Assembly (NCBI RefSeq): GCF_004765795.1
Contig: NZ_SBIV01000008.1
Coordinates: 1-64,000 of the forward strand
Origin: Halorussus marinus
Lineage (GTDB): Archaea; Halobacteriota; Halobacteria; Halobacteriales; Haladaptataceae
Length of the DNA: 64,000 bases
Direction of reading: 5' to 3'
Below, in pieces: positions 35,872-44,071 of the stretch. Every line of letters starts with the position of its first letter. The stretch's first letter is position 1. The notes below the pieces were generated by a model that searched no databases, was not told the DNA's origin, and saw only the letters and a list, made by a program, of their open reading frames with translations. The position numbers and the translations under genes are program-made.

Positions 35872-36633
35872 TCACCGGTCGATGACGACGCGGTCGCCGT
35901 CGTCCCGACACACTTCGAGGGCGTGTTTCGCCGCCATCCCCGCCGACTGGGCGGTCCGGGCCTGTCCGACTCCGACCTTGAGCTCGACCGACACCGTCTC
36001 CTGGACGTGCTCGAGGGCGTCCTCGTAGGCCGCCCGGTCGAGATCCGGACACGTCGCGATGATGTTGTCGCCGCCGACGAAGAAGGCCAGCCCGTCGTGG
36101 GCCTTCCGGAGGTACCGCATCAGTTCGGCGTACCCCTGTTCGATCCGGATGAACGAGTCGTAGGCGTTCATTCGATCGGTGTACTTGCCGGTGGCGTCGT
36201 TCACGTCGAAGTGCGCGAGCTGGACGTCGTCGCCCGCCCGGTCGTCGGTGTCGAGGGTCTCACCTCGGAGGATCTCTGTCCGAGAACCGTCCTGTGCGCT
36301 CCCGGCGTCCTGGATGTGGGCGGTCGCCGTTTCGAGGGCCTCGGCCGGGCTCGGGTCGACGCCGATACCGAAGCTGACCGTCACCGGGTAGCGGTTCGCG
36401 ACCGACTCCTGCATCAGGCCGTGGTCGTCGCGGTCGATCCCGTTCGTGACCGCGATCATGTTGTCGAACCGGGTGAAGAAGACGTACCCCTCCCGGTTGC
36501 CGACGAGCTGCGAGAGGTCGGCGTAGAGCCGCGACTGCAGGGTCTGGAGGTCGACCTCTCGGCGAGGCTCGGGCGTCACTGTCCACGGTCCGTAGTTGTC
36601 GATCTGGATCAGGGTGACCTGCGTGTTCGTCAC
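35872..36633 (-). CDS. GTP cyclohydrolase III (archaeal type)
   Basis: Converts GTP to 2-amino-5-formylamino-6-ribosylaminopyrimidinone phosphate, the first step to riboflavin and F420 in many archaea. It has 253 residues and two related halves, each with a cyclase-like core: YVFFTRFDNMIAVTNGI in the first and GLAFFVGGDNIIATCPDL (GGDN metal/NTP motif) in the second. The N-terminus MTNTQVTLIQIDNYGPWTVT is characteristic. A TATA-like element is not obvious. Confidence 0.93.
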   Translation of the reverse strand: MTNTQVTLIQIDNYGPWTVTPEPRREVDLQTLQSRLYADLSQLVGNREGYVFFTRFDNMIAVTNGIDRDDHGLMQESVANRYPVTVSFGIGVDPSPAEALETATAHIQDAGSAQDGSRTEILRGETLDTDDRAGDDVQLAHFDVNDATGKYTDRMNAYDSFIRIEQGYAELMRYLRKAHDGLAFFVGGDNIIATCPDLDRAAYEDALEHVQETVSVELKVGVGQARTAQSAGMAAKHALEVCRDDGDRVVIDR

Positions 36634-36755
36634 TGTTGGTTCGAGTTTAGGAGCCCCGGCTTATAAGCTATCCTAATCGTGGTAGTGTTTCCAGAACTGA
36701 GAACGTCCCGCCCGTTCCGGGGGATTCAAACCGCAGTCTCCCCTCCACCCCGCTA

Positions 36756-37496
36756 ATGACCATCCCCTCCTTCGTCGTCGGCATCGCCGGCGGGACCGGG
36801 GCAGGAAAGACGACGGTGGCCCGCGAGATCACCGACGAGGTCGACGACTCGGTGACCCGCATTCCGATGGACAACTACTACAAGGACCTCTCGCACCTCG
36901 ACTACGAGGAGCGGGCGGAGGTCAACTACGACCACCCCTCGGCGTTCGAGTGGGAACTGCTCCGCGAGCACTTCGACTCGCTGTTGTCGGGCCAGCCGAT
37001 CGAGATGCCCCAGTACGACTTTTCGGTGCACAACCGAAAGGACGAGACCGTGACGGTCGAGCCGACCGACGTCATCGTCCTCGAAGGCATCTTCGCGCTC
37101 TACGACGAGGAGCTCAACGACATGCTCGATCTGCAGGTGTACGTCGAGACCGACGCGGACGTGCGTATCCTCCGACGCATCGAACGTGACGTGGTCGATC
37201 GCGGGCGGGACCTCGAAGGCGTGATCGACCAGTACCTCTCGACGGTGAAGCCGATGCACGAGCAGTTCGTCGAACCCACCAAGAAGCGCGCCGACATCAT
37301 CATCCCCGAAGGGGCGAACGCGGTCGCGGTGGGACTACTAGAGGAGAAGGTCCGAGCCGAGACCTACACCGACTCGGGATCGGGGTGGCGACTCGGCGAC
37401 GACGGCGTCGAGCGAGAGGAGCGGGGCGGCTACGCGGTGACGGGCGGCGTCGGCGACGAGGCCGAGGACAACGACGAGTTTCCGATGGACGACTAG
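36756..37496 (+). CDS. udk: Uridine kinase family protein
   Basis: A P-loop kinase of 246 residues that probably phosphorylates uridine or cytidine. GGTGAGKTT is the P-loop (residues 12-20). DNYYKDLSHLDYEERAEVNY, DHPSAFEW and VIVLEGIFALYDE are the conserved substrate and Walker B regions, and RRIERDVVDRGR is the lid. The last 40 residues are an acidic extension. Its stop overlaps the convergent DUF5785 gene by four bases. Phosphoribulokinase-like activity cannot be excluded. Confidence 0.92.
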   Translation: MTIPSFVVGIAGGTGAGKTTVAREITDEVDDSVTRIPMDNYYKDLSHLDYEERAEVNYDHPSAFEWELLREHFDSLLSGQPIEMPQYDFSVHNRKDETVTVEPTDVIVLEGIFALYDEELNDMLDLQVYVETDADVRILRRIERDVVDRGRDLEGVIDQYLSTVKPMHEQFVEPTKKRADIIIPEGANAVAVGLLEEKVRAETYTDSGSGWRLGDDGVEREERGGYAVTGGVGDEAEDNDEFPMDD

Positions 37497-37813
37497 GCGC
37501 TCTTTTTCTCGGGATCGTCGCCCTTCGGGTGGTAGTCCCAGAACCCGCCGGCGCGCATCGCCGGGCCGACCGCCTTGTGGAAGTCGAGGATCGACTCGAA
37601 CTCCGCCTGTTCGACGTGTTCGAAGATGTCGGCGACGCTGACGACCCGCTGGTAGTTGATCCGCACCGGTTCGTCGCCGTGGGCCTCGACGAACTCCTCG
37701 CGGGACAGCGGGAAGTCCTCCTCGTCGTCGAGTTTCTTCGCGAGCACGGCCATGCCGTACTTGCGCCCGCCTTCGCTTCCCTCTTCGCCGTCGGGATCGT
37801 GCGGCCAGTCCAT
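37493..37813 (-). CDS. DUF5785-type haloarchaeal protein
   Basis: A 106-residue soluble protein of unknown function. The start MDWPHDPDGEEGSEGGRKYG and the block FHKAVGPAMRAGGFWDYHP are highly characteristic and I recognise them as the haloarchaeal DUF5785 family. No catalytic motif is clear. The stop codons of this gene and udk overlap tail to tail. Confidence 0.85.
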   Translation of the reverse strand: MDWPHDPDGEEGSEGGRKYGMAVLAKKLDDEEDFPLSREEFVEAHGDEPVRINYQRVVSVADIFEHVEQAEFESILDFHKAVGPAMRAGGFWDYHPKGDDPEKKSA

Positions 37814-38032
37814 GCCTGATACGTGGGAGTGGTCGCTAAAAGGGTTTACCGTTCGCTGGCGATCCGCTTGGGCTCGCTCGACCCCGCGGGACGGCTCGAC
37901 CCGCGCACGCTACCGGTCGGGAACAGTGGCGTCGCTGACAACAGCGGCGCGTTATCACCGAACGAGACGGCGAGCGTTCGATCTCGAACGGCGACGACTC
38001 CGGTCGCTCGCGGTGTCGCTCGTCGGAGAATG

Positions 38033-38115
38033 CGGTGGGACTGGGATTTGAACCCAGGAGGCTTGACGCCACCTGCTTTCAAGGCAGGCGCAATAGGCCG
38101 CTCTGCCATCCCACC
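38033..38115 (-). tRNA. tRNA-Ser (anticodon UGA)
   Basis: An 83-nt class II cloverleaf: acceptor GGTGGGA with TCCCACC, discriminator G, anticodon loop CTTGAAA with TGA at 34-36, variable arm GGC-GTCAA-GCC, T arm CTGGG-TTCAAAT-CCCAG. No CCA is encoded. Confidence 0.95.
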
Positions 38116-38157
38116 ACGTCTCGGCGTAACCGCCCGACCCGTATAAGGATTGTCGGT

Positions 38158-38913
38158 CTACTCGCGGACCAGCGTCGGCTCCCCGTCGCGTTCGACGACC
38201 CGGAGCCCCCACTCCCGGAGGAGCGTCGCGGTGTGTTCGGGGACGATGCGGCCCGCGGCGACCCGGGCGTTCAGCGTCGGCACCAGCGATCGGAGGTCCT
38301 CGCCGGTCTCGATGCTTGTCTCGCGGTCCAGATACTCGACGTCGTGGCCCGCGTCGACGCCGCGGTTGGTCAGGGTCTCGATCGCCGGCGTCGCGTACGC
38401 CCCCTCGAAGTCGACGGTATCGGTGAACCCCGCGAAGTAGACCCGACCGCGCTCGCTGGGACCGAGCACGACCTCGTTGCGCCGGAGCTTCATCGCGGCG
38501 CTGTCGATCTCCTTGCGCGTGAGCATCGGGGCGGTGCCCGGGACGACCGCCGCCGACTGGACCTCCTCGCGGTCGAGCAGGTGGGTGACGGTGTTGCCCG
38601 CCCGCGCGGCGAACGTGGAGCCGGCCTGCACCTCAAAGCGCGCCTCGCCGGGGTCGGCGAGCGCGTCGGCCGCGAGCGCCCGGAGTTGGGCCTCGGCGCT
38701 CTCCTCGCCGACGTGTTCGTCGGCCAGCAGGTCGTCGGGGCGGTAGTTCACGAGGAGTTCGCCCCCGCTCCGTTCGGCGGCCCGGAAGGTGTCTTTGAGC
38801 GACGCGGCGTAGAGCTCTGTGGCCTCCTCGGCCGAGAGCGGCGACGACTCGGCGAGTTCCGGCAGTACGAGCCCCGGTCGCGGCGGGTCGGCGAAGACCG
38901 CGATGACTGTCAT
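38158..38913 (-). CDS. Glycosyltransferase-A-like protein (DUF2064 type)
   Basis: A 251-residue protein. The N-terminus MTVIAVFADPPRPG and the region SAAVVPGTAPMLTRKEIDSA (a degenerate form of the metal-binding motif in nucleotidyltransferase-like folds) match DUF2064/CofC-like proteins. It starts from the ATG at 38913, and the DNA upstream to 39057 is a divergent promoter region. The reaction is unknown; CofC-type nucleotidyl transfer is a possibility, not shown. Confidence 0.7.
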   Translation of the reverse strand: MTVIAVFADPPRPGLVLPELAESSPLSAEEATELYAASLKDTFRAAERSGGELLVNYRPDDLLADEHVGEESAEAQLRALAADALADPGEARFEVQAGSTFAARAGNTVTHLLDREEVQSAAVVPGTAPMLTRKEIDSAAMKLRRNEVVLGPSERGRVYFAGFTDTVDFEGAYATPAIETLTNRGVDAGHDVEYLDRETSIETGEDLRSLVPTLNARVAAGRIVPEHTATLLREWGLRVVERDGEPTLVRE

Positions 38914-39057
38914 GGGAGTACCTCGGGCGGCCGCGGTCTTGAAAGCCGCCATTCGTCGCGTCCGGTCGGGCGACGGACTGGGCGCCGACCCCCTATCGAG
39001 CGGTCGAACGGGTCGACGGGCCACAGCACCTACGCCGCCCGAGCCCCTACCCACCGT

Positions 39058-39429
39058 ATGGTCGAACGCGAACTCGGACACGCGACGATCGTCTACGAGG
39101 ATCCCGACGACGGCACCGTCGAGCGCACCGTCGAGAACGAGCACGTCGCCTACTTTCAGGATCACTGGCTCGTCAAGACCGACGACCACGACGCCGACCA
39201 CGACGTCGTCCGGCGGATTCCCGCGAACCGGGTGTACTACGTCGAGCGGTCGGTCGAGGAGTTCGAGGCCGAGATGAAGACGATCCGCGATCAGGTCCAG
39301 TCGGTCGCCGACGACCTCCGATCGAAGCTGTTCGGCGACCAGACGCACGGCGACGAGACCGAGGTGTACCGGATCGACGTCGAGAGCGGCGAACCGGTCG
39401 ACGACGACGACCGCGACGACGCCGAGTGA
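39058..39429 (+). CDS. Conserved haloarchaeal protein of unknown function
   Basis: A 123-residue acidic protein. Residues 1-65 look like a small beta-rich domain (ATIVYEDPDDGTVERTVENE, VYYVERSVEEFEAEMKTI). Residues 60-90 form an amphipathic helix or coiled coil, and the tail is Asp-rich. The ATG at 39058 is the first in frame that starts the compact domain. I do not recognise the family. Confidence 0.75.
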   Translation: MVERELGHATIVYEDPDDGTVERTVENEHVAYFQDHWLVKTDDHDADHDVVRRIPANRVYYVERSVEEFEAEMKTIRDQVQSVADDLRSKLFGDQTHGDETEVYRIDVESGEPVDDDDRDDAE

Positions 39430-39487
39430 GCCGACCCGCGACCCGGATTCCTACACGCTTTTATCTCGGGGATGCGTCGGCACGGGT

Positions 39488-39688
39488 ATGTACTGGTGGC
39501 GACTCCTCGCCGCGGTAGGCGCCGTCTCGGTTGCGTTCGTGGCGGTCGGTAGCCTCGTCAGACTCCTCGACACCGTGACCGCGAGCACCGCCGCGCTCGC
39601 AGTGATCGCGGTGGTCGCCGCGTGCGTGCTGGCGGCGGGCCGGCTGGGCTCGGGCCCCGCGAGTCGGCTATCGACCTCCTACTGGTAG
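39488..39688 (+). CDS. Small two-helix membrane protein
   Basis: A 66-residue protein with two hydrophobic helices (LLAAVGAVSVAFVAVGSLVRLL and ALAVIAVVAACVLAAGRL). A TATA-like cttttatc lies about 30 bases upstream, supporting expression. No function is suggested. Confidence 0.7.
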   Translation: MYWWRLLAAVGAVSVAFVAVGSLVRLLDTVTASTAALAVIAVVAACVLAAGRLGSGPASRLSTSYW

Positions 39689-39695
39689 GCTCGAC

Positions 39696-40328
39696 TCAGC
39701 GGCTCCGCCGGCCCTTCGTCTGGCGGTAGTCCCGAGCCATCAGCGACTCGAAGTGGTCGAGAAACGCCCGCTTGCGCTCGCCAGTCAGATCGACGGGATC
39801 GGCCAGCGGGACCAGCTCGAACCCCCGGCCCCGGATCGTGGTCGCGTGGGCGTCGGGGAACGCGAACGACTCGGCGGGCGAGGTGGTGTACTCGGCCGCG
39901 AGCTCGCGGAGCGCGCGCCCGCCGACCGGGACGAGGATTTCGGGGTTTATCATCCGGATCTCGGCGTTCAGGTACGGCTCGCAGGTCCCGACCTCGGCGT
40001 CGGTCGGCGGTCGTTCGGGGTCCCGACACCGCGCGAGGTAGGTCACGAAGGCGTTGTCGAGTTCGGGCTCGTCGGCGCTCGGTAGCGAGCTGTTGAGCCC
40101 GAGTCGCCCGAGCACGTCCTGGAGGGCCTCGCCGCGCTCGTCGCCGGTGAAGGGGACGCCGGTTCGGTCGGCCCCCGACCCGGGCGCCTCGCCGACGAAC
40201 AGGAAGTCAGCGCCCACGTCCCCGTAGCCGTGGACGACGCGCTCGCGGGTCTCACACAGCGCCGGGCAGTTCTCGCAGTCGGCGTCCATGCCGAAGGGGT
40301 TCGAGGCGGTCTGCTGGTTCGCGTCCAT
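39696..40328 (-). CDS. Uracil-DNA glycosylase family protein (Fe-S type)
   Basis: Probable base-excision repair enzyme that removes uracil. It has 210 residues. Four cysteines placed as in family 4 enzymes, CENC near the start and RCRDPERPPTDAEVGTC in the middle, should hold a 4Fe-4S cluster. Motif A reads VGEAPGSGADRTGVPFTG. The usual C-terminal HPS-like motif is not visible (PLADPVDLTG instead), so activity may differ from a standard family 4 enzyme. Confidence 0.82.
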   Translation of the reverse strand: MDANQQTASNPFGMDADCENCPALCETRERVVHGYGDVGADFLFVGEAPGSGADRTGVPFTGDERGEALQDVLGRLGLNSSLPSADEPELDNAFVTYLARCRDPERPPTDAEVGTCEPYLNAEIRMINPEILVPVGGRALRELAAEYTTSPAESFAFPDAHATTIRGRGFELVPLADPVDLTGERKRAFLDHFESLMARDYRQTKGRRSR

Positions 40329-40383
40329 CGTCCGTCCGATAGGGAGTCGAGCGGGAAAAACCGGTCGAACGGCCCCGACCGAA

Positions 40384-40656
40384 TCAGTTCGCGTCCGCGT
40401 CGAGTGTGACGCCGTCCGCCCCTTCGGCCGGCTTGAACCGGATCGAGGCCACGCCCTGTCCGCCGACCCAGCCGTCGAACGCCACCAGTCCGTGCTCGGC
40501 CGCGGCGTCGAAAAGGTCCGAGAGATCGGTCCGGAACCCGTCGGCGTCGACGACGACCCTGACTGCCACCTCCTCGCCGTGACGGTCCACGTCGAACTCG
40601 CTCGCCGCCGCGAACGCGTCGAGACGATCAGCCGTCGATCGAGAATCGTCGCTCAT
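40384..40656 (-). CDS. Small haloarchaeal protein of unknown function
   Basis: A 90-residue soluble protein with an alternating strand-helix pattern (EVAVRVVVDADGFRTDLSDL, GVASIRFKPAEG). No membrane segment or metal motif is seen. It lies 53 bases downstream of the RecA/KaiC-like gene on the same strand and may belong to the same operon. Confidence 0.7.
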   Translation of the reverse strand: MSDDSRSTADRLDAFAAASEFDVDRHGEEVAVRVVVDADGFRTDLSDLFDAAAEHGLVAFDGWVGGQGVASIRFKPAEGADGVTLDADAN

Positions 40657-40709
40657 CGAGTGGCGGTTCGTCGCCCCTCGGCATAAATCTGTAGCCCCGT
40701 CTCGGCGAC

Positions 40710-41300
40710 TCACTCCGAGCCGCCGGTGGCGCCCCCGTCGAGACACTCGACGACCGTATCGAACAGCGACCCGATCGTCCGGACCGCGTCCGAGTCGTGG
40801 GCCGACGGGTCGAGACAGACGTAGCCAGCGGCGCCGTGTTCGTCCAACAGCTGGCGGAAGTCGACGAGGAAATCGGCCGCCTCGTCGACCGGGCGGTGTT
40901 CGAGCAGCGCGGTCGCCGAGTCGAAGCAGACGACCGCGCGGCCGTCGTCGGGCCAGGCGTCGAGGTAGTCGGCGGCGGCGGCGCGGATCGCCGCTCCGTC
41001 GGTCGGATCCGCGACGCCCCGGACCGCGTTCGAGTCCGAACCGGCCGACGCCGCGGTCGATCGCATCCGGTCGCCGACGCCGACGACCCCGACGCGTCGC
41101 GGTCGCGTTCCGACGCGTGCGGTCCAGTCTTCGAGGAAGCCGGCGGGCCGATCGAACGTGACCCCGAGCACGTCGTCGGGATCGTCGTCGGCCAGCAGGG
41201 CGAACGGCGTTCGGTCGCGCTGCGACCGCCGGAAAACGAGCGTGTGGGGGTCGGCGTCGACGCAGGTCCGGATCAGTTTCGCCTCGTAGGCCGTCGTCAT
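40710..41300 (-). CDS. RecA/KaiC-like haloarchaeal protein without a clear P-loop
   Basis: A 196-residue protein whose strand order and phrases (VLGVTFDRPAGFLEDWTARV, GRAVVCFDSATALLEHRPVD, VDFRQLLDEHGAAGYVCLDP) resemble a degenerate KaiC/RecA fold (Walker B-like CFDS), but the N-terminal P-loop is missing (LVFRRSQRDRTPF instead). I believe it belongs to DUF7504, but that is from memory. It starts 1 base after the HalOD1 gene ends, so the two are coupled. Confidence 0.75.
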   Translation of the reverse strand: MTTAYEAKLIRTCVDADPHTLVFRRSQRDRTPFALLADDDPDDVLGVTFDRPAGFLEDWTARVGTRPRRVGVVGVGDRMRSTAASAGSDSNAVRGVADPTDGAAIRAAAADYLDAWPDDGRAVVCFDSATALLEHRPVDEAADFLVDFRQLLDEHGAAGYVCLDPSAHDSDAVRTIGSLFDTVVECLDGGATGGSE

Positions 41301-41301
41301 G

Positions 41302-41622
41302 CTACGACTCGGAGACCGCGTTGCTGATTCGGACGGTCCCGTCGCTTCTCACGACGACGTCGAGCCCGCAGACGTCGAACCGAACGCTCGCCTCGCTCGA
41401 GGCCGTCGCGAACAGCTCGTCGAGCGCGTCGGGATCGACGCTCTCGTCGAGGGGGATCTTGGTGGTCATCGGATCGACGCCCGCGATCTCGGCGACCGCT
41501 CGGATGACGGTGCCGCTGACGGTCAGCGGGCCGTCGGGGTCGTGGTGAGCGTAGTACACGCCGGGTTCGTCGGCCGCTTCGACGAACCCCGAATCGTCGT
41601 CCCCCCAGTGACTCATTGACAT
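41302..41622 (-). CDS. HalOD1 output-domain protein
   Basis: A 106-residue protein built of one haloarchaeal output domain: VSGTVIRAVAEIAGVDP, TKIPLDESVDPDALDELF and VRFDVCGLDVVVRSDGTVRI are the typical blocks. Such domains are found alone or at the end of sensor proteins; the molecular role is not known. The ATG at 41622 is preceded at a good distance by ggaggt, a Shine-Dalgarno match. It is coupled to the downstream RecA/KaiC-like gene and divergent from the 44-residue peptide gene. Confidence 0.88.
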   Translation of the reverse strand: MSMSHWGDDDSGFVEAADEPGVYYAHHDPDGPLTVSGTVIRAVAEIAGVDPMTTKIPLDESVDPDALDELFATASSEASVRFDVCGLDVVVRSDGTVRISNAVSES

Positions 41623-41812
41623 CTTCCCGACCTCCCGGATTGGTTTCGATGTTCGCTTAATAAAACTATTGCTGTAACAACGGCGGGCGCGATCGACTCG
41701 TATCCACTCCATACCGGACGGTAATCCGAGTTTGTTCCGCGGTAGGTCCCACATATCAAAATAGTCGCCGCTCGTCGAACAGAACGTCGGCGATCCCGCC
41801 GACTACCGTACT

Positions 41813-41947
41813 ATGTCAGACACTACCCTACGCTCGGAGATCGCGGACCGACCGCGACTCGTCGGCGCACTGTTCACGATCACCCTCCTGCTCGCTCAGG
41901 TCGGCGGCGCGGCCGCGACCGGCGTGACCGCGACGTACGGCCCTTAG
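41813..41947 (+). CDS. 44-residue single-helix membrane peptide (locus A)
   Basis: The peptide has a charged N-terminus (MSDTTLRSEIADRPRLVG), one hydrophobic helix (ALFTITLLLAQVGGAAA) and a short tail ending TATYGP. Its twin at 54992-55126 has exactly the same length and shares the pattern D-[RN]-P-R-x3-A-x-F-x2-T and the final Gly-Pro. Its stop overlaps, tail to tail, the stop of the CHAT-domain gene by four bases. I believe this is the haloarchaeal DUF7503-type short protein, from memory. Function unknown. Confidence 0.75.
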   Translation: MSDTTLRSEIADRPRLVGALFTITLLLAQVGGAAATGVTATYGP

Positions 41948-43992
41948 AGGTCCAGAGAACTGCTCTGCCAGTACAGACATCGGTCTTTTTTGATCGGGTA
42001 CCGGTGCTGGTCCAAATACTCGCGAAGCTCCTCGCGAGAGAGCTGAAACTGTCCGATCACGCCGGGTGCGAGATAGTGTCGCTTTGCCCCGCCCACCATC
42101 GGTCTCGCCATCGTGCCCATCCCGCGCTCTCTGGGCACGAACGCGTCGATAGTGAGCTCGTACCCGTCGTCTGCGCCCGCGATCCGACAGAGCATCGAGA
42201 GCCCGTCGTCCTCCTGGACGACCGCGGCCCGCCCGTCGCCGACGACCGTGTAGTGACCGCCGACGACGCTCTCGGTGCGAGCGATCTCGATCGCGGCCCG
42301 GAGCGGGAATCCGAGATCGAGGAGCCGAGCCATCGTCTTCCCGACTCTGAGCGCGCCACTGTCGACGACATCGTTGAGCGTGACGACCCCGCCGACGCTT
42401 CCGGCCTCGACGAGCGCCATCCCCTGCTCGTAGGTCCGGCAGGCGTTCAGCAGGAACGCGCCGACGCCAACCGAGTCGATGTCGGTGGCGTCGAGGTAGC
42501 CGTCCGCACACTCGAAGCCCCGCTCGTCGACGTGGCCGATGTAGTGGAGGAAGTCGACGTCCTGCCCCAGAAGCCCTCGGAGTTCGCCGGTGGTCCGGTC
42601 TCGCCGGACCGTCACGTCGAACGGGAGCTCCGTCCGCGACCCGTAGGCCGCCCGGACCGCGTCGTTCTCCGCCCGCATCTCGGGGTCGTTGCCGACGACT
42701 GCGATCTCGATGTCGCCGGCGTCCGGCCGGCGATCGAGCTTGTTTCGGAACGCCGCCAGCGTCGCCTTCGTCGCCCCGATCGGCGTGCCGTCGCCGAACC
42801 ACGCCGATTCGACGGCGTCGGTCTCTGGGGGTCGGATCAGCCCGAGCGTGCCCGCGTCTCGGTCCGGCCCGCGGACGCGGTCGCCCCGGGTCGCGCCCAT
42901 GAAGTCGTCGAGGACGCCTTCCCGGAACGCCGCCGGGGAGACGCGCTCGCCCGTCGCGGGCCGGACGATCGCGAGGTCCCCGACCACGAACGGGAGCGCT
43001 TCGAGGCCGGTCGGGGAGGCGTCGACGTACGCCGCGAGGTTCCACCGCGGGACGTGGTCGGCGACGGTCTCGAACGGCACCGAGAGGTAGGCCCCGAGCC
43101 GGTCGGCAAGCGGTCGGTCGTACAGCGCCGCCAGATCGAGGTCGAGGCGGGGCGCCAGCGCCGCCCGCTCGTGGAGGTCCACCCGGTAGTAGCCCTCGGT
43201 CCGGACGAGGCAGTCGAACAGAAACGACTGCTTGAGCGCGCGCTCGACGCCCGTCTGGAGGTCAGGCTCGTCGAGCGCGAACTCCCGGTCGACACACCGG
43301 AGCCGGCCCGACTCGCCCGGGACGAGCTCGGCGCCGAGGTAGAACGCGAGCGGCGCGGCGATCGCGGCCGCGCGGTGGGTCGGCGGCACCTCGATCTCGA
43401 CGCCGGTGTCGGGCGTCGAGAGGCCGTCCGGGATCGACAGCGTCGCGCCGACCTCGACGGTCGGCGGGTGACCCCGGAGGGTCGGGTACGACCGCTCGGG
43501 CGAGGTGGTCTTGAGCGCCGAGCCGAGATACGACAGCGCCCGGAGCGCGTCCGCCGGGTCGGAGGTGATCGTCATCGTCGCCGCGGGCCGCTGGTGGTAC
43601 GACCGCGCGCCGACCAGCAGTTCGTCGGCGTCGAACGAGAACGCGATCCGATCGCCGTCGGCGCTCGCCGCCACCGCGCCCTCGACCCGGAAGTAGCACT
43701 TCACCGGCCCGTTGAGTTCGAGTTCGTAGCTGTCGGCCGGGAGTTCGATCTCTGCTCCCGGCCGGAGGGCGGCCACCATCCCGCCGTCCTCGCGACGGAC
43801 GTACGCGTCCGCGATGCCCGCGACCCTCACGGTCGCGGCGTCGACCGCGACCGCGGCGTCGACCGGGAAGTAGAACGCCGCCTCGTCGATCTCGGACGGG
43901 GCGACCGGACCGCCGGTCCGGAGCCGGTAGCGGCGCCGCTCGATGGGGTCGACGATGTCGAGTCCGTCGTCGCACGGTTCGAACGTAACCAC
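41944..43992 (-). CDS. CHAT-domain (caspase-like) protein, locus A
   Basis: A 682-residue cytoplasmic protein. The C-terminal CHAT domain (about 400-640) has the catalytic pair of clan CD proteases: HYIGHVDERGF with His487 and FLLNACRTYEQG with Cys518. The N-terminal 400 residues form a beta-rich region shared with the locus B protein (KTTSPERSYPTLRGHPP). The GTG start at 43992 is chosen because gaggtga, a Shine-Dalgarno match, lies just upstream. It follows aroC by 79 bases. Protease activity is inferred; no substrate is known. Confidence 0.88.
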   Translation of the reverse strand: MVTFEPCDDGLDIVDPIERRRYRLRTGGPVAPSEIDEAAFYFPVDAAVAVDAATVRVAGIADAYVRREDGGMVAALRPGAEIELPADSYELELNGPVKCYFRVEGAVAASADGDRIAFSFDADELLVGARSYHQRPAATMTITSDPADALRALSYLGSALKTTSPERSYPTLRGHPPTVEVGATLSIPDGLSTPDTGVEIEVPPTHRAAAIAAPLAFYLGAELVPGESGRLRCVDREFALDEPDLQTGVERALKQSFLFDCLVRTEGYYRVDLHERAALAPRLDLDLAALYDRPLADRLGAYLSVPFETVADHVPRWNLAAYVDASPTGLEALPFVVGDLAIVRPATGERVSPAAFREGVLDDFMGATRGDRVRGPDRDAGTLGLIRPPETDAVESAWFGDGTPIGATKATLAAFRNKLDRRPDAGDIEIAVVGNDPEMRAENDAVRAAYGSRTELPFDVTVRRDRTTGELRGLLGQDVDFLHYIGHVDERGFECADGYLDATDIDSVGVGAFLLNACRTYEQGMALVEAGSVGGVVTLNDVVDSGALRVGKTMARLLDLGFPLRAAIEIARTESVVGGHYTVVGDGRAAVVQEDDGLSMLCRIAGADDGYELTIDAFVPRERGMGTMARPMVGGAKRHYLAPGVIGQFQLSREELREYLDQHRYPIKKDRCLYWQSSSLDL

Positions 43993-44071
43993 GTTTCACC
44001 TCGGAGCGAGCGTTACCAGCGGCCACTCGTTCGACCTCCAAAAGTCTCCTGTCGGCGGCCGGCGCCGGGCG

